Of a DNA stretch of 64,000 bases, positions 39,947 through 48,928 are shown piece after piece. A program made the translations under genes and the position numbers. Position 1 is the first letter of the stretch. The number at the start of each line of letters is the position of its first letter. The notes beneath the pieces are model-generated. The model was not told the origin of the DNA. It ran no database searches and worked only from the letters and a program-made list of their open reading frames with translations. Source of the stretch: Micromonospora sp. WMMD961 (lineage in GTDB: Bacteria > Actinomycetota > Actinomycetes > Mycobacteriales > Micromonosporaceae); contig NZ_JARUBJ010000002.1 of the NCBI RefSeq assembly GCF_029626145.1, forward strand, positions 1,704,501 through 1,768,500, written 5' to 3'.

Positions 39947-40506
39947 CCCGGATCGTGGCCGGCACACTCGGTGGCCGGCGGATCGCCGCGCCTCCCGGTG
40001 CTGGCACCAGGCCCACGTCCGACCGGGTTCGGGAGGCGCTGTTCAGCGCCGTCGAGGCCGAGGTCGACCTCGACGGTGCCCGCTTCGCCGACCTGTACGC
40101 CGGTTCCGGCGCGGTCGGGCTGGAGGCGCTCTCCCGAGGTGCCCGGCACGTGCTGCTCGTCGAGTCCGACCAACGGGCGGCCCGCGTGATCCGGGAGAAC
40201 GTCGCGACCCTGGGCGTCGGCTCGGCTGCCCGACTGGTCGCCGGCAAGGTGGCGACGGTGCTGGCCACGGGCCCGGAGGGCGGCCCGTACGACGTGGTCT
40301 TCGCCGACCCGCCCTACGCGGTGCCGGACGAGGAGATCACCGCGCTGTTGGCCGCGCTCGTCGGCGGCGACTGGCTGGCACCCGACGCGCTGGTGGTGGT
40401 GGAGCGGTCCAGTCGCACCAGGCAGTTCGACTGGGTGGACGGGATCACCTCGGACCGTAGTCGCCGTTACGGCGAGACCACACTTTGGTACGGTCGCCGA
40501 TCATGA
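39943..40506 (+). CDS. rsmD: 16S rRNA (guanine(966)-N(2))-methyltransferase RsmD
   Basis: 187 aa. MTRIVAGTLGGRRIAAPPG is the standard N-terminus, which favours the GTG at 39943 over 39934. Motifs: TRPTSDRVREALFS, DLYAGSGAVGLEALSRGA (SAM motif I) and the catalytic VVFADPPYAVP. Its stop overlaps the coaD start (ATGA), the usual rsmD-coaD pair. Confidence 0.95.
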   Translation: MTRIVAGTLGGRRIAAPPGAGTRPTSDRVREALFSAVEAEVDLDGARFADLYAGSGAVGLEALSRGARHVLLVESDQRAARVIRENVATLGVGSAARLVAGKVATVLATGPEGGPYDVVFADPPYAVPDEEITALLAALVGGDWLAPDALVVVERSSRTRQFDWVDGITSDRSRRYGETTLWYGRRS

Positions 40507-40985
40507 GACGTGCGGTGTGCCCCGGTTCGTTCGATCCGGTCACCAACGGACACCTCGACATCATCGGGCGGGCCAGCCGGCTCTTCGACGAGGTGATCGT
40601 CGGTGTGCTGGTGAACCAGTCGAAGAGTGGTCTGTTCACCGTCGAGGAGCGGATCGACATGCTCCGCGAGGTGACCTCGTCGTACGGGAACGTGCGGGTC
40701 GAGTCGTTCCGCGGGCTGCTGGTCGACTTCTGCCGGGCCCAGCAGGCGAGTGTGCTGATCAAGGGCCTGCGTGCGGTCAGCGACTTCGACTACGAGTTGC
40801 AGATGGCCCAGATGAACATCGGGCTGGCGGGTGTCGAGACGCTCTTCATGCCGACCAACCCGCTCTACTCGTTCCTCTCGTCGAGCCTGGTCAAGGACGT
40901 GGCCAAGTGGGGTGGCGACATCTCCGCCCATGTCCCCGACCCGGTCCGTAAGGCTCTCCAGGCCCGTCTCGGCCCCCGTACCTGA
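40503..40985 (+). CDS. coaD: Phosphopantetheine adenylyltransferase
   Basis: 160 aa. Fourth step of coenzyme A synthesis. The nucleotidyltransferase signature GSFDPVTNGHLDII carries the Ser/His ATP-binding pair (T/SxGH type), and KGLRAVSDFDYELQMAQMN and YSFLSSSLVKDVAKWGGD complete the family pattern. Starts by 4-base overlap with rsmD. Confidence 0.97.
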   Translation: MRRAVCPGSFDPVTNGHLDIIGRASRLFDEVIVGVLVNQSKSGLFTVEERIDMLREVTSSYGNVRVESFRGLLVDFCRAQQASVLIKGLRAVSDFDYELQMAQMNIGLAGVETLFMPTNPLYSFLSSSLVKDVAKWGGDISAHVPDPVRKALQARLGPRT

Positions 40986-41213
40986 TCCACCCGGTGCCGG
41001 CGATCGCACCGGCCCCGGCAGGCGGGACGCCCCTTTTGCGAGAAATCGAGGCAAGAGTGCGGGCACGGTGGGCGCCGGGTGACGATGTCGCGACGCGCCG
41101 GGTAGGGGCGGATGGGGCGCGGGTGGGGCGGGCACGCCATGATTGGTGGCGCGGGGAACGGCCGTAGCCCGCATCATGGAGGTCGGCCGCAGAACGACAG
41201 GAGTGAGGTACCG

Positions 41214-41711
41214 GTGGACCCGCTCGATCGCATCGACGAACTGATCGCCATGGTGGAGCAGGCCCGCTCCGTCCCGATGTCGCGCAACAACTGCATGGTC
41301 GACCGGGGCGAGACGATCGCGGCCCTCGACGAGATACGTGCCGACCTCCCCGCCGACCTGCGTCGCGCCGCCGCGCTCCTGGAGGAGCGGGACAAGATCA
41401 TGGAGGCCGGCAAGCGGGAGGCGGACCGGATCATCAGCGAGGGTGAGGCAGAACACGCCCGCCTGGTCTCGGTGAACGAGATCACCGTGTCCGCCGAGCA
41501 CGAGGGTGCCCGGATCATCGCCGAGGCCCGGGCCGAGGCGCAGCGCCTGCGGGAGGAGGTCGACGACTACGTCGACACCGCGCTGGCCAACTTCGAACAG
41601 TTCCTCACCCGGGCGCTGGCCTCGATAGAGCGCGGCCGGGACAAGATGCACGCCCTGCGCGAGATCGGAACCTTCGCTGGGGACGAGGCGGAACGCCCGC
41701 TACCCTTCTGA
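41214..41711 (+). CDS. DivIVA/ATP-synthase-b-like coiled-coil protein
   Basis: 165 aa. Predominantly charged heptad-rich helix (LRRAAALLEERDKIMEAGKREADRI and the segment after it, about residues 45-130), beginning with DPLDRIDELIAMVEQARSVP. It resembles the actinobacterial family beside rpmF/rnc that is annotated as DivIVA-domain or F0 subunit b-like (mycobacterial Rv2927c type, from recall). It lacks a membrane helix, so it is not a true subunit b. A scaffold role at the cell envelope is inferred. GAGG precedes the GTG. In the gap 40986-41213 a CCGGTGC/GCACCGG hairpin at 40991 is the only structure seen. Confidence 0.8.
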   Translation: MDPLDRIDELIAMVEQARSVPMSRNNCMVDRGETIAALDEIRADLPADLRRAAALLEERDKIMEAGKREADRIISEGEAEHARLVSVNEITVSAEHEGARIIAEARAEAQRLREEVDDYVDTALANFEQFLTRALASIERGRDKMHALREIGTFAGDEAERPLPF

Positions 41712-41822
41712 GCGGCACCTCACCAGCCGACATTCTCGCCGCAGGCGTCGCCCCCGGTTCGACGGTCCGGCGGTCGTCCAGGTAACCTTTTTTGTCGGCC
41801 TCTCACCGGCCGGAGTCTAACT

Positions 41823-42386
41823 ATGCCCAAGCACTCGCCATCGACACTCAACCCCAGGTCGCCGCTGGTCCTCGACACGAGGGACCTGCCGCGCCGCCCT
41901 GGTGCGTTGCGTGAGGTCCAGCGGGTCGTGCCGGCACCGGCGGACCTCGGTGTGGAGTTGATCGGCGTGCCGGAGGGCGCGGACCTCGACCTCGATCTGA
42001 GGTTGCAGTCGGTGTCCGAGGGCGTGCTCGTCTCCGGGACCATCACCGGTCCCGTCAAGGGCGAGTGCGGCCGTTGCCTGCGCGAGATCAACGACTCGAT
42101 GGGCGTGACGATCCAGGAGCTGTACGCGTACGAGGACAGCACCACGGACGCCACGACCGACGAGGACGAGGTGGGCCGGATGCAGGGCGATCTGATCGAC
42201 CTGGAGCCGGCGCTGCGGGACGCGTTGGTGCTCACGCTGCCGACCAACCCGCTCTGCCGGGAGGACTGCCCAGGACTGTGCCCTGAATGCGGGGCGCACT
42301 GGGACGATCTGCCGGCCGACCACAGTCACCAGCAGATCGACCCGCGTTGGGCGGGCCTGTCGCAACTGACCGTTACAGAGGAGTAA
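41823..42386 (+). CDS. DUF177 (YceD-like) protein
   Basis: 187 aa. DUF177 proteins precede rpmF in most bacteria and act in 23S rRNA metabolism or ribosome assembly. Seen here: LDTRDLPRRPGALREVQR at the N-terminus, the first metal-like pair CGRCLREI and a C-terminal CREDCPGLCPECG cluster with four cysteines. GGAG lies 7 bases before the ATG. rpmF starts 5 bases after the stop. Confidence 0.92.
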   Translation: MPKHSPSTLNPRSPLVLDTRDLPRRPGALREVQRVVPAPADLGVELIGVPEGADLDLDLRLQSVSEGVLVSGTITGPVKGECGRCLREINDSMGVTIQELYAYEDSTTDATTDEDEVGRMQGDLIDLEPALRDALVLTLPTNPLCREDCPGLCPECGAHWDDLPADHSHQQIDPRWAGLSQLTVTEE

Positions 42387-42391
42387 GAACC

Positions 42392-42565
42392 GTGGCCGTC
42401 CCGAAGCGCAAGATGTCGCGCAGCAACACCCGGTCCCGCCGGGCGAACTGGAAGGCGACCGTGGTCGCGACCGTTGCGTGCCCGCAGTGCAAGTCCCCGA
42501 AGCTGCCGCACGCCGCCTGCTCCGTCTGCGGCACCTACAACGGCCGCCAGGTTCTCGAGGTCTGA
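42392..42565 (+). CDS. rpmF: Ribosomal protein bL32
   Basis: 57 aa: AVPKRKMSRSNTRSRRANWK followed by a zinc ribbon (CPQC...CSVC). SD AGGAG precedes the GTG. It lies between the DUF177 and plsX genes as usual. Confidence 0.97.
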   Translation: MAVPKRKMSRSNTRSRRANWKATVVATVACPQCKSPKLPHAACSVCGTYNGRQVLEV

Positions 42566-42577
42566 CCTGGACGCCCA

Positions 42578-43663
42578 GTGACGCCCCCGACCTCAGGTCG
42601 GGCGGCGCACGCATCCTGGCATTCGCCCGGTGCCCCGGCTCCCTCCGACGCCCGGCCGACTCCGGCCGGCGTTCCCGTGGAGCCGGGCACCGCGCGGATC
42701 GCCGTTGACCTCCTCGGCGGGGACGACGCTCCCGCCGTCGTGGTTGACGGCGCTCTGCGGGCCATGCGCGCCGACCCTGACCTGCACCTGCTCCTCGTCG
42801 GCCCGGCCGAGGTCGCCGACGAGTTGATCGCTGCCCTCGATCCGGCGCAGCGCGTCCGGATCGCGGTGCGGCCCGTCCGCGACGTCGTCGGCATGGCCGA
42901 CCACCCCAGTGCCGCCCGTGCGGAGAGCACCGTCCGCGCCGCGGTCACCGCCGTCCGCGACGGCACCGCCGACGCCCTGGTGTCCGCCGGTGCCACCGGT
43001 GCCACCGTCACCGCTGCCGTTCTCGGCCTCGGCCGCTGGCCGGAGATCCGCCAACCCGCCCTGGTCGCCACCCTGCCCGCCGTGGCCGGGCCGGTCGTCC
43101 TGCTCGACGTCGGCGGCTCCCTGGAGCCCCGCCCGGCCACTCTCGCCCGCCACGCCGTGCTCGGCGCCGCGTACGCCGCGGTCGCCCACTCGATCGCCGC
43201 GCCCCGGGTCGGTCTGCTGTCGGTCGGCACCGAGGCCGGCAAGGGCGACCGGGTCCGCCGGGCCACCGACCCGTTGCTCGCCGTCGAACCGCTCCCGGGT
43301 GGGGCGCGCTACGTCGGCCTGGTCGAGGGGTACGACGTGACCCTCGGCGCGCGCGCCGATGTGGTCGTCACCGACGGCTTCACCGGTAACGTGCTGCTCA
43401 AGGCCATCGAGGGCGCGTACGCCATGGCCGGCGGCCCTCCGGCCGAGGGGGGCGCCCCCCGCGCTGCCGCCCTGCTGGGCGTGGCGGGGACGGTGGTCGT
43501 CTGCCACGGTTCCGCGCGCGTCGCCGACGTCGCCTCCGGCATCGCCCTCGCCGCCCACCTGTGGCGGCGGCGCGCCACCGATCTGGTCTCCGCGTTGCTC
43601 GACGGCGACGCCGCGACGGATCGCACCAACCGTTCCACCGACACCGAGGTACGCACATCATGA
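42578..43663 (+). CDS. plsX: Phosphate acyltransferase PlsX
   Basis: 361 aa. Converts acyl-ACP to acyl-phosphate for phospholipid synthesis. IAVDLLGGDDAP opens the conserved core (residue ~40), followed by SAGATGATVTAAVLGLGR, LLDVGGSLEPRP, LLSVGTEAGKGD and VVVTDGFTGNVLLKAIEGAY. The first ~38 residues are a Pro/Ala-rich extension. GTG starts 12 bases after rpmF; the stop overlaps rnc (ATGA). Confidence 0.94.
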   Translation: MTPPTSGRAAHASWHSPGAPAPSDARPTPAGVPVEPGTARIAVDLLGGDDAPAVVVDGALRAMRADPDLHLLLVGPAEVADELIAALDPAQRVRIAVRPVRDVVGMADHPSAARAESTVRAAVTAVRDGTADALVSAGATGATVTAAVLGLGRWPEIRQPALVATLPAVAGPVVLLDVGGSLEPRPATLARHAVLGAAYAAVAHSIAAPRVGLLSVGTEAGKGDRVRRATDPLLAVEPLPGGARYVGLVEGYDVTLGARADVVVTDGFTGNVLLKAIEGAYAMAGGPPAEGGAPRAAALLGVAGTVVVCHGSARVADVASGIALAAHLWRRRATDLVSALLDGDAATDRTNRSTDTEVRTS

Positions 43664-44619
43664 GCAACGACAAGAGGCGGCGGGCGTCCGTCGGTCACCT
43701 GGAAGCCGCCTTCGGCGTGAGCCTCGAACCCGAGTTGCTCCAGCGCGCGCTGACCCATCGCTCGTACGCGTACGAGAACGGTGGGCTGCCCACCAACGAG
43801 CGGCTGGAGTTCCTCGGCGACTCGGTGCTCGGCGTGGTGATCACCACGGCGCTGTTCCACAACCACCCGGACCTCCCCGAGGGCCAGCTGGCCAAGTTGC
43901 GCGCCAGCGTGGTCAACATGAGGGCGCTCGCCGACGTGGCCCGTGGTCTGGGCCCGGACGGCCTTGGCGCGTACCTGCTGCTCGGCAAGGGCGAGGAGAC
44001 CACCGGCGGTCGGGACAAGGCAAGCATCCTGGCCGACACGCTGGAGGCCCTGCTCGGTGCGATCTACCTCCAGTACGGGCTGGACACCACGGGCATCGTC
44101 ATCCATCGACTCTTCGACCCGTTGATGGCCGAGTCGGCCGGGCGGGGCGCCGCCCTGGACTGGAAGACCAGCCTGCAGGAGCTGACGGCGGCGCTCGGGC
44201 TCGGCGTTCCGGAGTACCGGATCGAGGGCACCGGTCCGGACCATCTCAAGACGTTCACCGCGTGGGTGGTGGTGGCCGGCAACCGGTACGGCGGTGCCGA
44301 GGGGCGCAGCAAGAAGGAGGCCGAGCAGCGCGCCGCCGAGGCGGCCTGGCGGACGCTCGCCGAACAGAACGGCCAGGACGGCGGTGCCCCCCAGAACGGC
44401 GCGGTAGGCCAGAACGGCGGTGCCGCCCAGAACGGCGCGGTCGGCCAGCACAGCCAGGGTCAGCCGATCGACCGGGGCGGCTCAGCCGACTCCGACGAGT
44501 CGGTCGGGACGCTGGAACGCGCCGACCGCGCGGCCGAGGCCGAGCAGGCCGACCACCTGGCGCAGGCTCTGCCGGCCGGGGGTGCCGACGACCACGAGAC
44601 GGGGTTGCGGCGTGCCTGA
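43660..44619 (+). CDS. rnc: Ribonuclease III with a long repetitive C-terminal tail
   Basis: 319 aa. The RNase III domain (about 10-150) has the signature ERLEFLGDSVLG (48-59) with the catalytic acidic residues, and DTLEALLGAIYLQYG. A dsRNA-binding domain (about 165-238) follows (DWKTSLQELTAALGLGVPEY, SKKEAEQRAAEAAW). Residues about 239-319 are an Asn/Gly/Gln-rich repeat (QNGAVGQNGGAAQNGAVGQ) then acidic, absent from typical 220-240-aa enzymes. Co-translated with plsX; overlaps mutM by 8 bases. Confidence 0.94.
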   Translation: MSNDKRRRASVGHLEAAFGVSLEPELLQRALTHRSYAYENGGLPTNERLEFLGDSVLGVVITTALFHNHPDLPEGQLAKLRASVVNMRALADVARGLGPDGLGAYLLLGKGEETTGGRDKASILADTLEALLGAIYLQYGLDTTGIVIHRLFDPLMAESAGRGAALDWKTSLQELTAALGLGVPEYRIEGTGPDHLKTFTAWVVVAGNRYGGAEGRSKKEAEQRAAEAAWRTLAEQNGQDGGAPQNGAVGQNGGAAQNGAVGQHSQGQPIDRGGSADSDESVGTLERADRAAEAEQADHLAQALPAGGADDHETGLRRA

Positions 44620-45469
44620 GCTGCCCGAGGTCGAGACCGTCCGGCAGGGGCTGGCCGAGTGGGTCGTCGGCCGCCGGATCGTCTCGGTCGAGGTCCGCCA
44701 CCCACGTGCGGTCCGCCGGCACGTTCCCGGTGACGTGCACTTCGCCGACGTGCTCGCCGGCCGGACGGTGCTCGACGCCCGCCGTCGCGGTAAGTACCTG
44801 TGGCTGCCACTGGACAGCGGCGACGCGATCATCGGCCACCTCGGCATGTCCGGTCAGATGCTGCTCCAGCCAAGCGGCACCACCGACGAGACCCATCTGC
44901 GGGTCCGGTTCCGATTCGCCGATGACGGGCCGGAGCTGCGTTTCGTCGACCAACGCACGTTCGGCGGGCTTTCGGTGAGCGAGGGCGGTGCGGAGTTGCC
45001 CGACGAGATCGCACACATCGCCCGTGACCCGATCGACCCGGAGTTCTCCGACGCGGGGTTCGTCGCCGCGTTGCGCCGACGGCACACCGAGGTGAAGCGG
45101 GCCCTGCTCGACCAGACCCTGATTTCCGGGGTGGGCAACATCTACGCCGACGAGGCGCTCTGGCGTGCCCGGCTGCATGGTGGCCGACCCACCGACGCGT
45201 TGACCGGTCCGGCCGCGCTGCGCCTGCTCGGCCATGTCCGCGACGTGCTCGGCGAGGCGATCAGGGAGGGCGGCACCAGCTTCGACGCCCTCTACGTCAA
45301 CGTCAACGGGGAGAGCGGCTACTTCGACCGGGCGCTGAACGCGTACGGCCGCGAGGGCGAGCCGTGCCGTCGGTGCGGCGCGCCGATCCGTCGCGAGGCG
45401 TTCATGAACCGGTCCTCGTACAGCTGCCCGCGCTGCCAGCCGCGACCCCGGGGTCCGCTTCGGGGATGA
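44612..45469 (+). CDS. mutM: Formamidopyrimidine-DNA glycosylase
   Basis: 285 aa. Removes 8-oxoguanine and FapyG from DNA. PELPEVETVRQGL supplies catalytic Pro2 and Glu3. ISGVGNIYADEALWRARLHG is the helix-two-turn-helix, and the C-terminal zinc finger is CRRCGAPIRREAFMNRSSYSCPRC. GTG overlaps the rnc stop by 8 bases, so both are translated together. Confidence 0.96.
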   Translation: MPELPEVETVRQGLAEWVVGRRIVSVEVRHPRAVRRHVPGDVHFADVLAGRTVLDARRRGKYLWLPLDSGDAIIGHLGMSGQMLLQPSGTTDETHLRVRFRFADDGPELRFVDQRTFGGLSVSEGGAELPDEIAHIARDPIDPEFSDAGFVAALRRRHTEVKRALLDQTLISGVGNIYADEALWRARLHGGRPTDALTGPAALRLLGHVRDVLGEAIREGGTSFDALYVNVNGESGYFDRALNAYGREGEPCRRCGAPIRREAFMNRSSYSCPRCQPRPRGPLRG

Positions 45470-45470
45470 C

Positions 45471-45486
45471 CCGGAGTCGACTCCGG
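45471..45486. terminator. Perfect 16-bp palindrome after mutM
   Basis: CCGGAGTCGACTCCGG begins one base after the mutM stop; it can fold as a stem with a TCGA turn. Confidence 0.5.
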
Positions 45487-45622
45487 GGCGGCGTCGGCGG
45501 GTCGCGGCGGGCCGCTCCGGGCTGGACCCCGGCGTACGTCCGATTCGTGGGCTGATGCCCACCGCACCGCCCCCCGCCGGTCCATTCAGGGTTTCCGGGA
45601 TGGGCCGGGGCCGATCCCCGAT

Positions 45623-45638
45623 GTGACCGCCTCGTCAC
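45623..45638. promoter_or_regulatory. GTGAC-N6-GTCAC inverted repeat before the MMPL gene
   Basis: The palindrome ends 5 bases before the -10 box TAGCGT at 45644, the expected place for a repressor site. Confidence 0.4.
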
Positions 45639-45643
45639 GCCCC

Positions 45644-45649
45644 TAGCGT
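45644..45649 (+). promoter_or_regulatory. -10 box TAGCGT before the MMPL mini-ORF
   Basis: TAGCGT is followed by 8 bases and the ATG at 45658. Confidence 0.45.
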
Positions 45650-45657
45650 CAGCACCG

Positions 45658-45678
45658 ATGACTGGGGGGCTGACGTGA
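45658..45678 (+). CDS. 6-codon leaderless mini-ORF before the MMPL gene
   Basis: ATGACTGGGGGGCTGACGTGA reads MTGGLT. The TGA overlaps the MMPL GTG at 45675 as GTGA, the same architecture and length as before rsmD. Confidence 0.45.
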   Translation: MTGGLT

Positions 45679-47912
45679 CAGGGGGATCCGAGATGCGGGG
45701 AAGACCGGTGACGGTGCGGCTGGCGCGGTGGAGCGCCGAGCATCCGTGGCGCGCGATCGCGTTGTGGGCGGTGTTCGTGGCGGTGTGCTTCGTCGGCGGC
45801 AACGCCGCCGGTCTCAACGAGGCCACCAGCGGTGACCAGGCCATCGGTGAGGCGGGGCGGGCCGGCTTGATCGTGGACGGCGCCAACTTCGACGACCCGG
45901 CCGTGGACAACGTCCTGATCACCTCTCGGGGCGGTGCGCTGGACCAGGCCGCGGCCACGGCAGCCGCCGACGACGCGGCGGCCCGGCTGCGTACGGTCGT
46001 CGGGGTGGCCGCGGTGGGTCAGCCGGTCACGGCCCGGGACGGCTCGGCGCTGCTGGTTCCGATCACCATGTCCGGTGACCCGGAGACGGCCTCGGAGCGG
46101 GTGCAGCCGTTGCGCGACGCCACCGCCTCCGTGCAGGCCGCACATCCGCAGGTGCGCGTGGAGCAGGTCGGCGGGCCGTCGATCGGCCAGGCCCTCGACG
46201 ACACCCTGGGCAAGGACTTCAAACGGGCCGAACTGCTCAGCCTGCCGGTCACCCTGGCGATCCTGATCATCGCGTTCGGGGCGCTGATCGCGGCCAGCGT
46301 ACCGGTGCTGTTGGCGCTCTCGTCGGTCGCCGCCGCGATGGGTCTGTCCACCCTCGCCTCGCACCTGGTGCCGGCGACGGACACCACGGCCCCGGTGATC
46401 CTTCTGATCGGCATGGCGGTCGGTGTCGACTACTCGTTGTTCTACATCCGCCGGGAGCGGGAGGAACGTGCCAAGGGCCGCTCCGGCCTCGACGCCGTGG
46501 AGATCGCGGCGGAGACGTCCGGTCACGCGGTGGTGGTCTCCGGCCTCGCGGTGATGATCTCGATGGCCGGGTTGCTGCTCGCCGGTGACGTGGTCTTCTC
46601 GTCCCTTGCGGTCGGCTCGATCCTGGTGGTCGCCGTCGCGGTGACCGGCTCACTGACCGTGCTGCCGGCCCTGCTGGCCCGGCTCGGCCGTTGGGTCGAC
46701 CGGCCCCGGGTGCCGCTGCTCTGGCGGCTGACCGCGCCGCGCACCGGCCGCCACGGTCAGCCCCGTGCGCCCCGGCTCTGGCCCGCTGTGCTCCGGCCGG
46801 CGCTGCGCGCGCCGGTGGTGACGCTGGTCATCTCGGTCGGACTGCTGCTCGCGCTGGCCGCGCCGGCGCTCGGCATGAAGCTGAAGTTCCCCGGCATGGA
46901 GGACCTGCCCCGCACCACGCCGGCGATGCAGGCGTACGACCGGCTCACCGCCGCGTTCCCGAGCACCGGCACCAATCACGTGGTGGCCGTGCGGGCGCCG
47001 GCCGACCAGGCCGACCGGGTACGCACCGCCCTCACCGACCTGTCCACCCGGGCGGCCGGCGACCCGCTGTTCGCCCCGGTCGAGGCGGACGGCCCGAAGA
47101 TCGAGGTGTCGGCCGACCGGCGGGTGTCGGTGCTGGACGTCGCCACCCCGTACGCCAGCCGGGACGACCGGTCGGTGCAGTCGCTGGAGAAGCTGCGCGA
47201 GGACCTGGTCCCGGCCGGGTTGCGGGGCATCCCTGGCATCGAGTACGCGGTCGGCGGCAGCGTCGCCGACAGCGAGGACTACGCGGCCCACGTGCGGGAC
47301 AAGTTGCCGTTGGTCATGGGCTTCGTGCTGGTGCTGACCTTCCTGGTCATGGTGTTCACCTTCCGGTCGGTGGTGGTCGCGGCGAGCTCGATCGCACTGA
47401 ACCTGCTCTCCGCCGGTGCCGCGTACGGGCTGCTGGTGCTGGTCTTCCAGGGCGAGTGGGCCGAGGGGTTGCTCGGTTTCACGTCGATGGGTGCCATCGT
47501 GTCCTGGTTGCCGCTGTTCCTCTTCGTGGTGCTCTTCGGCCTGTCGATGGACTACCACGTCTTCGTGGTCAGCCGGATCCGCGAGGGGATCCGGTCCGGC
47601 ATGCCCAACCGCGACGCCGTGTCCTACGGGATCACCTCGTCGGCCGGCGTCGTGACCAGCGCGGCGATCGTGATGGTCGGGGTCTTCTCGATCTTCGCCA
47701 CGCTGAGCACGATCGACATGAAACAGCTCGGCATCGGCCTCGCGGCGGCGATCCTGCTGGACGCCACGATCATCCGGGGAGTGGTGTTGCCGGCGCTGAT
47801 GACCATGTTGGGGGACGCCAACTGGTGGGCCCCGCGCTTCCTGCGCCCTCGCCCGGAGCCCGCGCCGGCCGATCCTCCGGCTCCCACCCCGGAGTTGGTG
47901 CCGGTGCCCTGA
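45675..47912 (+). CDS. MMPL-family RND transporter
   Basis: 745 aa. About 12 membrane helices in two repeats, each with a large outside loop. The first opens with RLARWSAEHPWRAIALWAVFV. GMAVGVDYSLFYIRREREE and GLSMDYHVFVVSRIREGIRS are the paired proton-relay/MMPL signatures. Families members export lipids, siderophores or drugs. The GTG at 45675 is coupled to the mini-ORF; an ATG at 45693 (MRGRPV) is an alternative. No lipid-synthesis gene is adjacent; a shared bidirectional terminator follows. Confidence 0.9.
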   Translation: MTGGSEMRGRPVTVRLARWSAEHPWRAIALWAVFVAVCFVGGNAAGLNEATSGDQAIGEAGRAGLIVDGANFDDPAVDNVLITSRGGALDQAAATAAADDAAARLRTVVGVAAVGQPVTARDGSALLVPITMSGDPETASERVQPLRDATASVQAAHPQVRVEQVGGPSIGQALDDTLGKDFKRAELLSLPVTLAILIIAFGALIAASVPVLLALSSVAAAMGLSTLASHLVPATDTTAPVILLIGMAVGVDYSLFYIRREREERAKGRSGLDAVEIAAETSGHAVVVSGLAVMISMAGLLLAGDVVFSSLAVGSILVVAVAVTGSLTVLPALLARLGRWVDRPRVPLLWRLTAPRTGRHGQPRAPRLWPAVLRPALRAPVVTLVISVGLLLALAAPALGMKLKFPGMEDLPRTTPAMQAYDRLTAAFPSTGTNHVVAVRAPADQADRVRTALTDLSTRAAGDPLFAPVEADGPKIEVSADRRVSVLDVATPYASRDDRSVQSLEKLREDLVPAGLRGIPGIEYAVGGSVADSEDYAAHVRDKLPLVMGFVLVLTFLVMVFTFRSVVVAASSIALNLLSAGAAYGLLVLVFQGEWAEGLLGFTSMGAIVSWLPLFLFVVLFGLSMDYHVFVVSRIREGIRSGMPNRDAVSYGITSSAGVVTSAAIVMVGVFSIFATLSTIDMKQLGIGLAAAILLDATIIRGVVLPALMTMLGDANWWAPRFLRPRPEPAPADPPAPTPELVPVP

Positions 47913-47923
47913 CGTCGAGAGCC

Positions 47924-47957
47924 GTCGGGCCGGGTCGCGACCGCGACCCGGCCCGAC
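47924..47957. terminator. Bidirectional terminator between MMPL and GH114-like genes
   Basis: Perfect 15-bp stem GTCGGGCCGGGTCGC / GCGACCCGGCCCGAC, loop GACC, between convergent genes. Confidence 0.85.
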
Positions 47958-47969
47958 ACCAGTTCAAGC

Positions 47970-48812
47970 TCAGGGCAGCGGGCAGGCCTCCCGGGACGCG
48001 TCCAACGCGCGGTCCTTCCGGATCGACGCGAAGCCGTAGCCGACGGTGGTCACACAGAAGTCGTCGGTCGAGCCGGCGTACTCCACGTGGAAGACCGGCT
48101 TGCCGGCGTCGGCGAACGGCAGCAGCTTGGCGCACTGGGCCAGCCGCACGCACTCCTCGTTGACCACGAAGTCGAAGTCCGGGGCCAGTGCGGCGAGCTG
48201 CGGCACGTCGTTGACCAGCCCGGGGGAGAGGCTGAGCGAGCGGGCCAACTCGGCCAGCCGGCGGTTGAACAGCAGTTGGTCGTCGAAGTCGAGTGGGAAG
48301 CCGGTGCGGAACGCATACCCGTCGGCGTCGGCGAACGCGACAGCGCCGAAGCCCTTGCCCCGGCACAGCCGCAACCGGTCGGCCAGCACCGGTTCGAGCG
48401 CGTCCCAACTCCGGACGTCCAGCCACCGGCTCTCCGGCCGAGGTCCGGTCGAGCCCTGGACGACATCGGGGAACCGGCTGGCGTCCGGGTCGGCGGAGCG
48501 GACCGACCCGACGTGCACCTGGCAGATCAGCCGGCGATCCCGGGAGCGCAGCTCGGCGGTCTGCGCGGCGGTGGTGGCCACCGGGTCGAGAAGGAAGACG
48601 TCCGCCTGCACCGTCGGGTCGAGCGGGCCGGTGAGCTGCCACTGCCACTGCCAGTGGCGGGACTGCGCGGCCGGCCACGCGGTGGGCGCGCCGGGCGGGG
48701 TCAGTGCCGGGCGGCACCCGTACGCCGGTGCGACCAGGAGCAGCGCGACACCGGCCGACACGACGCGGTGCAGTGGGCGTACGGCGGCGCGTCGCCGTGG
48801 CCGGATCCGCAT
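47970..48812 (-). CDS. Endo-alpha-1,4-polygalactosaminidase-like (GH114) lipoprotein
   Basis: 280 aa. The N-terminus has a basic start, a hydrophobic run and a lipobox-like PAYGC (Cys33), so it is probably a lipoprotein. The mature part matches the TM1410/GH114 TIM-barrel pattern: WQWQLTGPLDPTVQADVFLLD at the start, RWLDVRSWDALEPVLADRL, GFGAVAFADADGYAFRTGF, and NEECVRLAQC. It may cleave galactosaminogalactan-type exopolysaccharide (family inference). SD GGGAG precedes the ATG. Upstream on the same strand is the CAP-domain gene, 116 bases away. Confidence 0.8.
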   Translation of the reverse strand: MRIRPRRRAAVRPLHRVVSAGVALLLVAPAYGCRPALTPPGAPTAWPAAQSRHWQWQWQLTGPLDPTVQADVFLLDPVATTAAQTAELRSRDRRLICQVHVGSVRSADPDASRFPDVVQGSTGPRPESRWLDVRSWDALEPVLADRLRLCRGKGFGAVAFADADGYAFRTGFPLDFDDQLLFNRRLAELARSLSLSPGLVNDVPQLAALAPDFDFVVNEECVRLAQCAKLLPFADAGKPVFHVEYAGSTDDFCVTTVGYGFASIRKDRALDASREACPLP

Positions 48813-48928
48813 CGGCAGCTCCCGGGGCCGGGGCGGCCCGTCGCCGCCCTCACCGGTACGCCGGCCCCACGCTCGGCCCGACGTACCTCACCGGGTCAAA
48901 CGAGCGCGGGGGCGCGGACGACGCGCGG

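Noticed and set aside
41766..41796. Terminator with TTTTTT before the DUF177 gene
   Set aside because: The T-run is present (41788-41793) but I found no stem longer than 4 bp before it.
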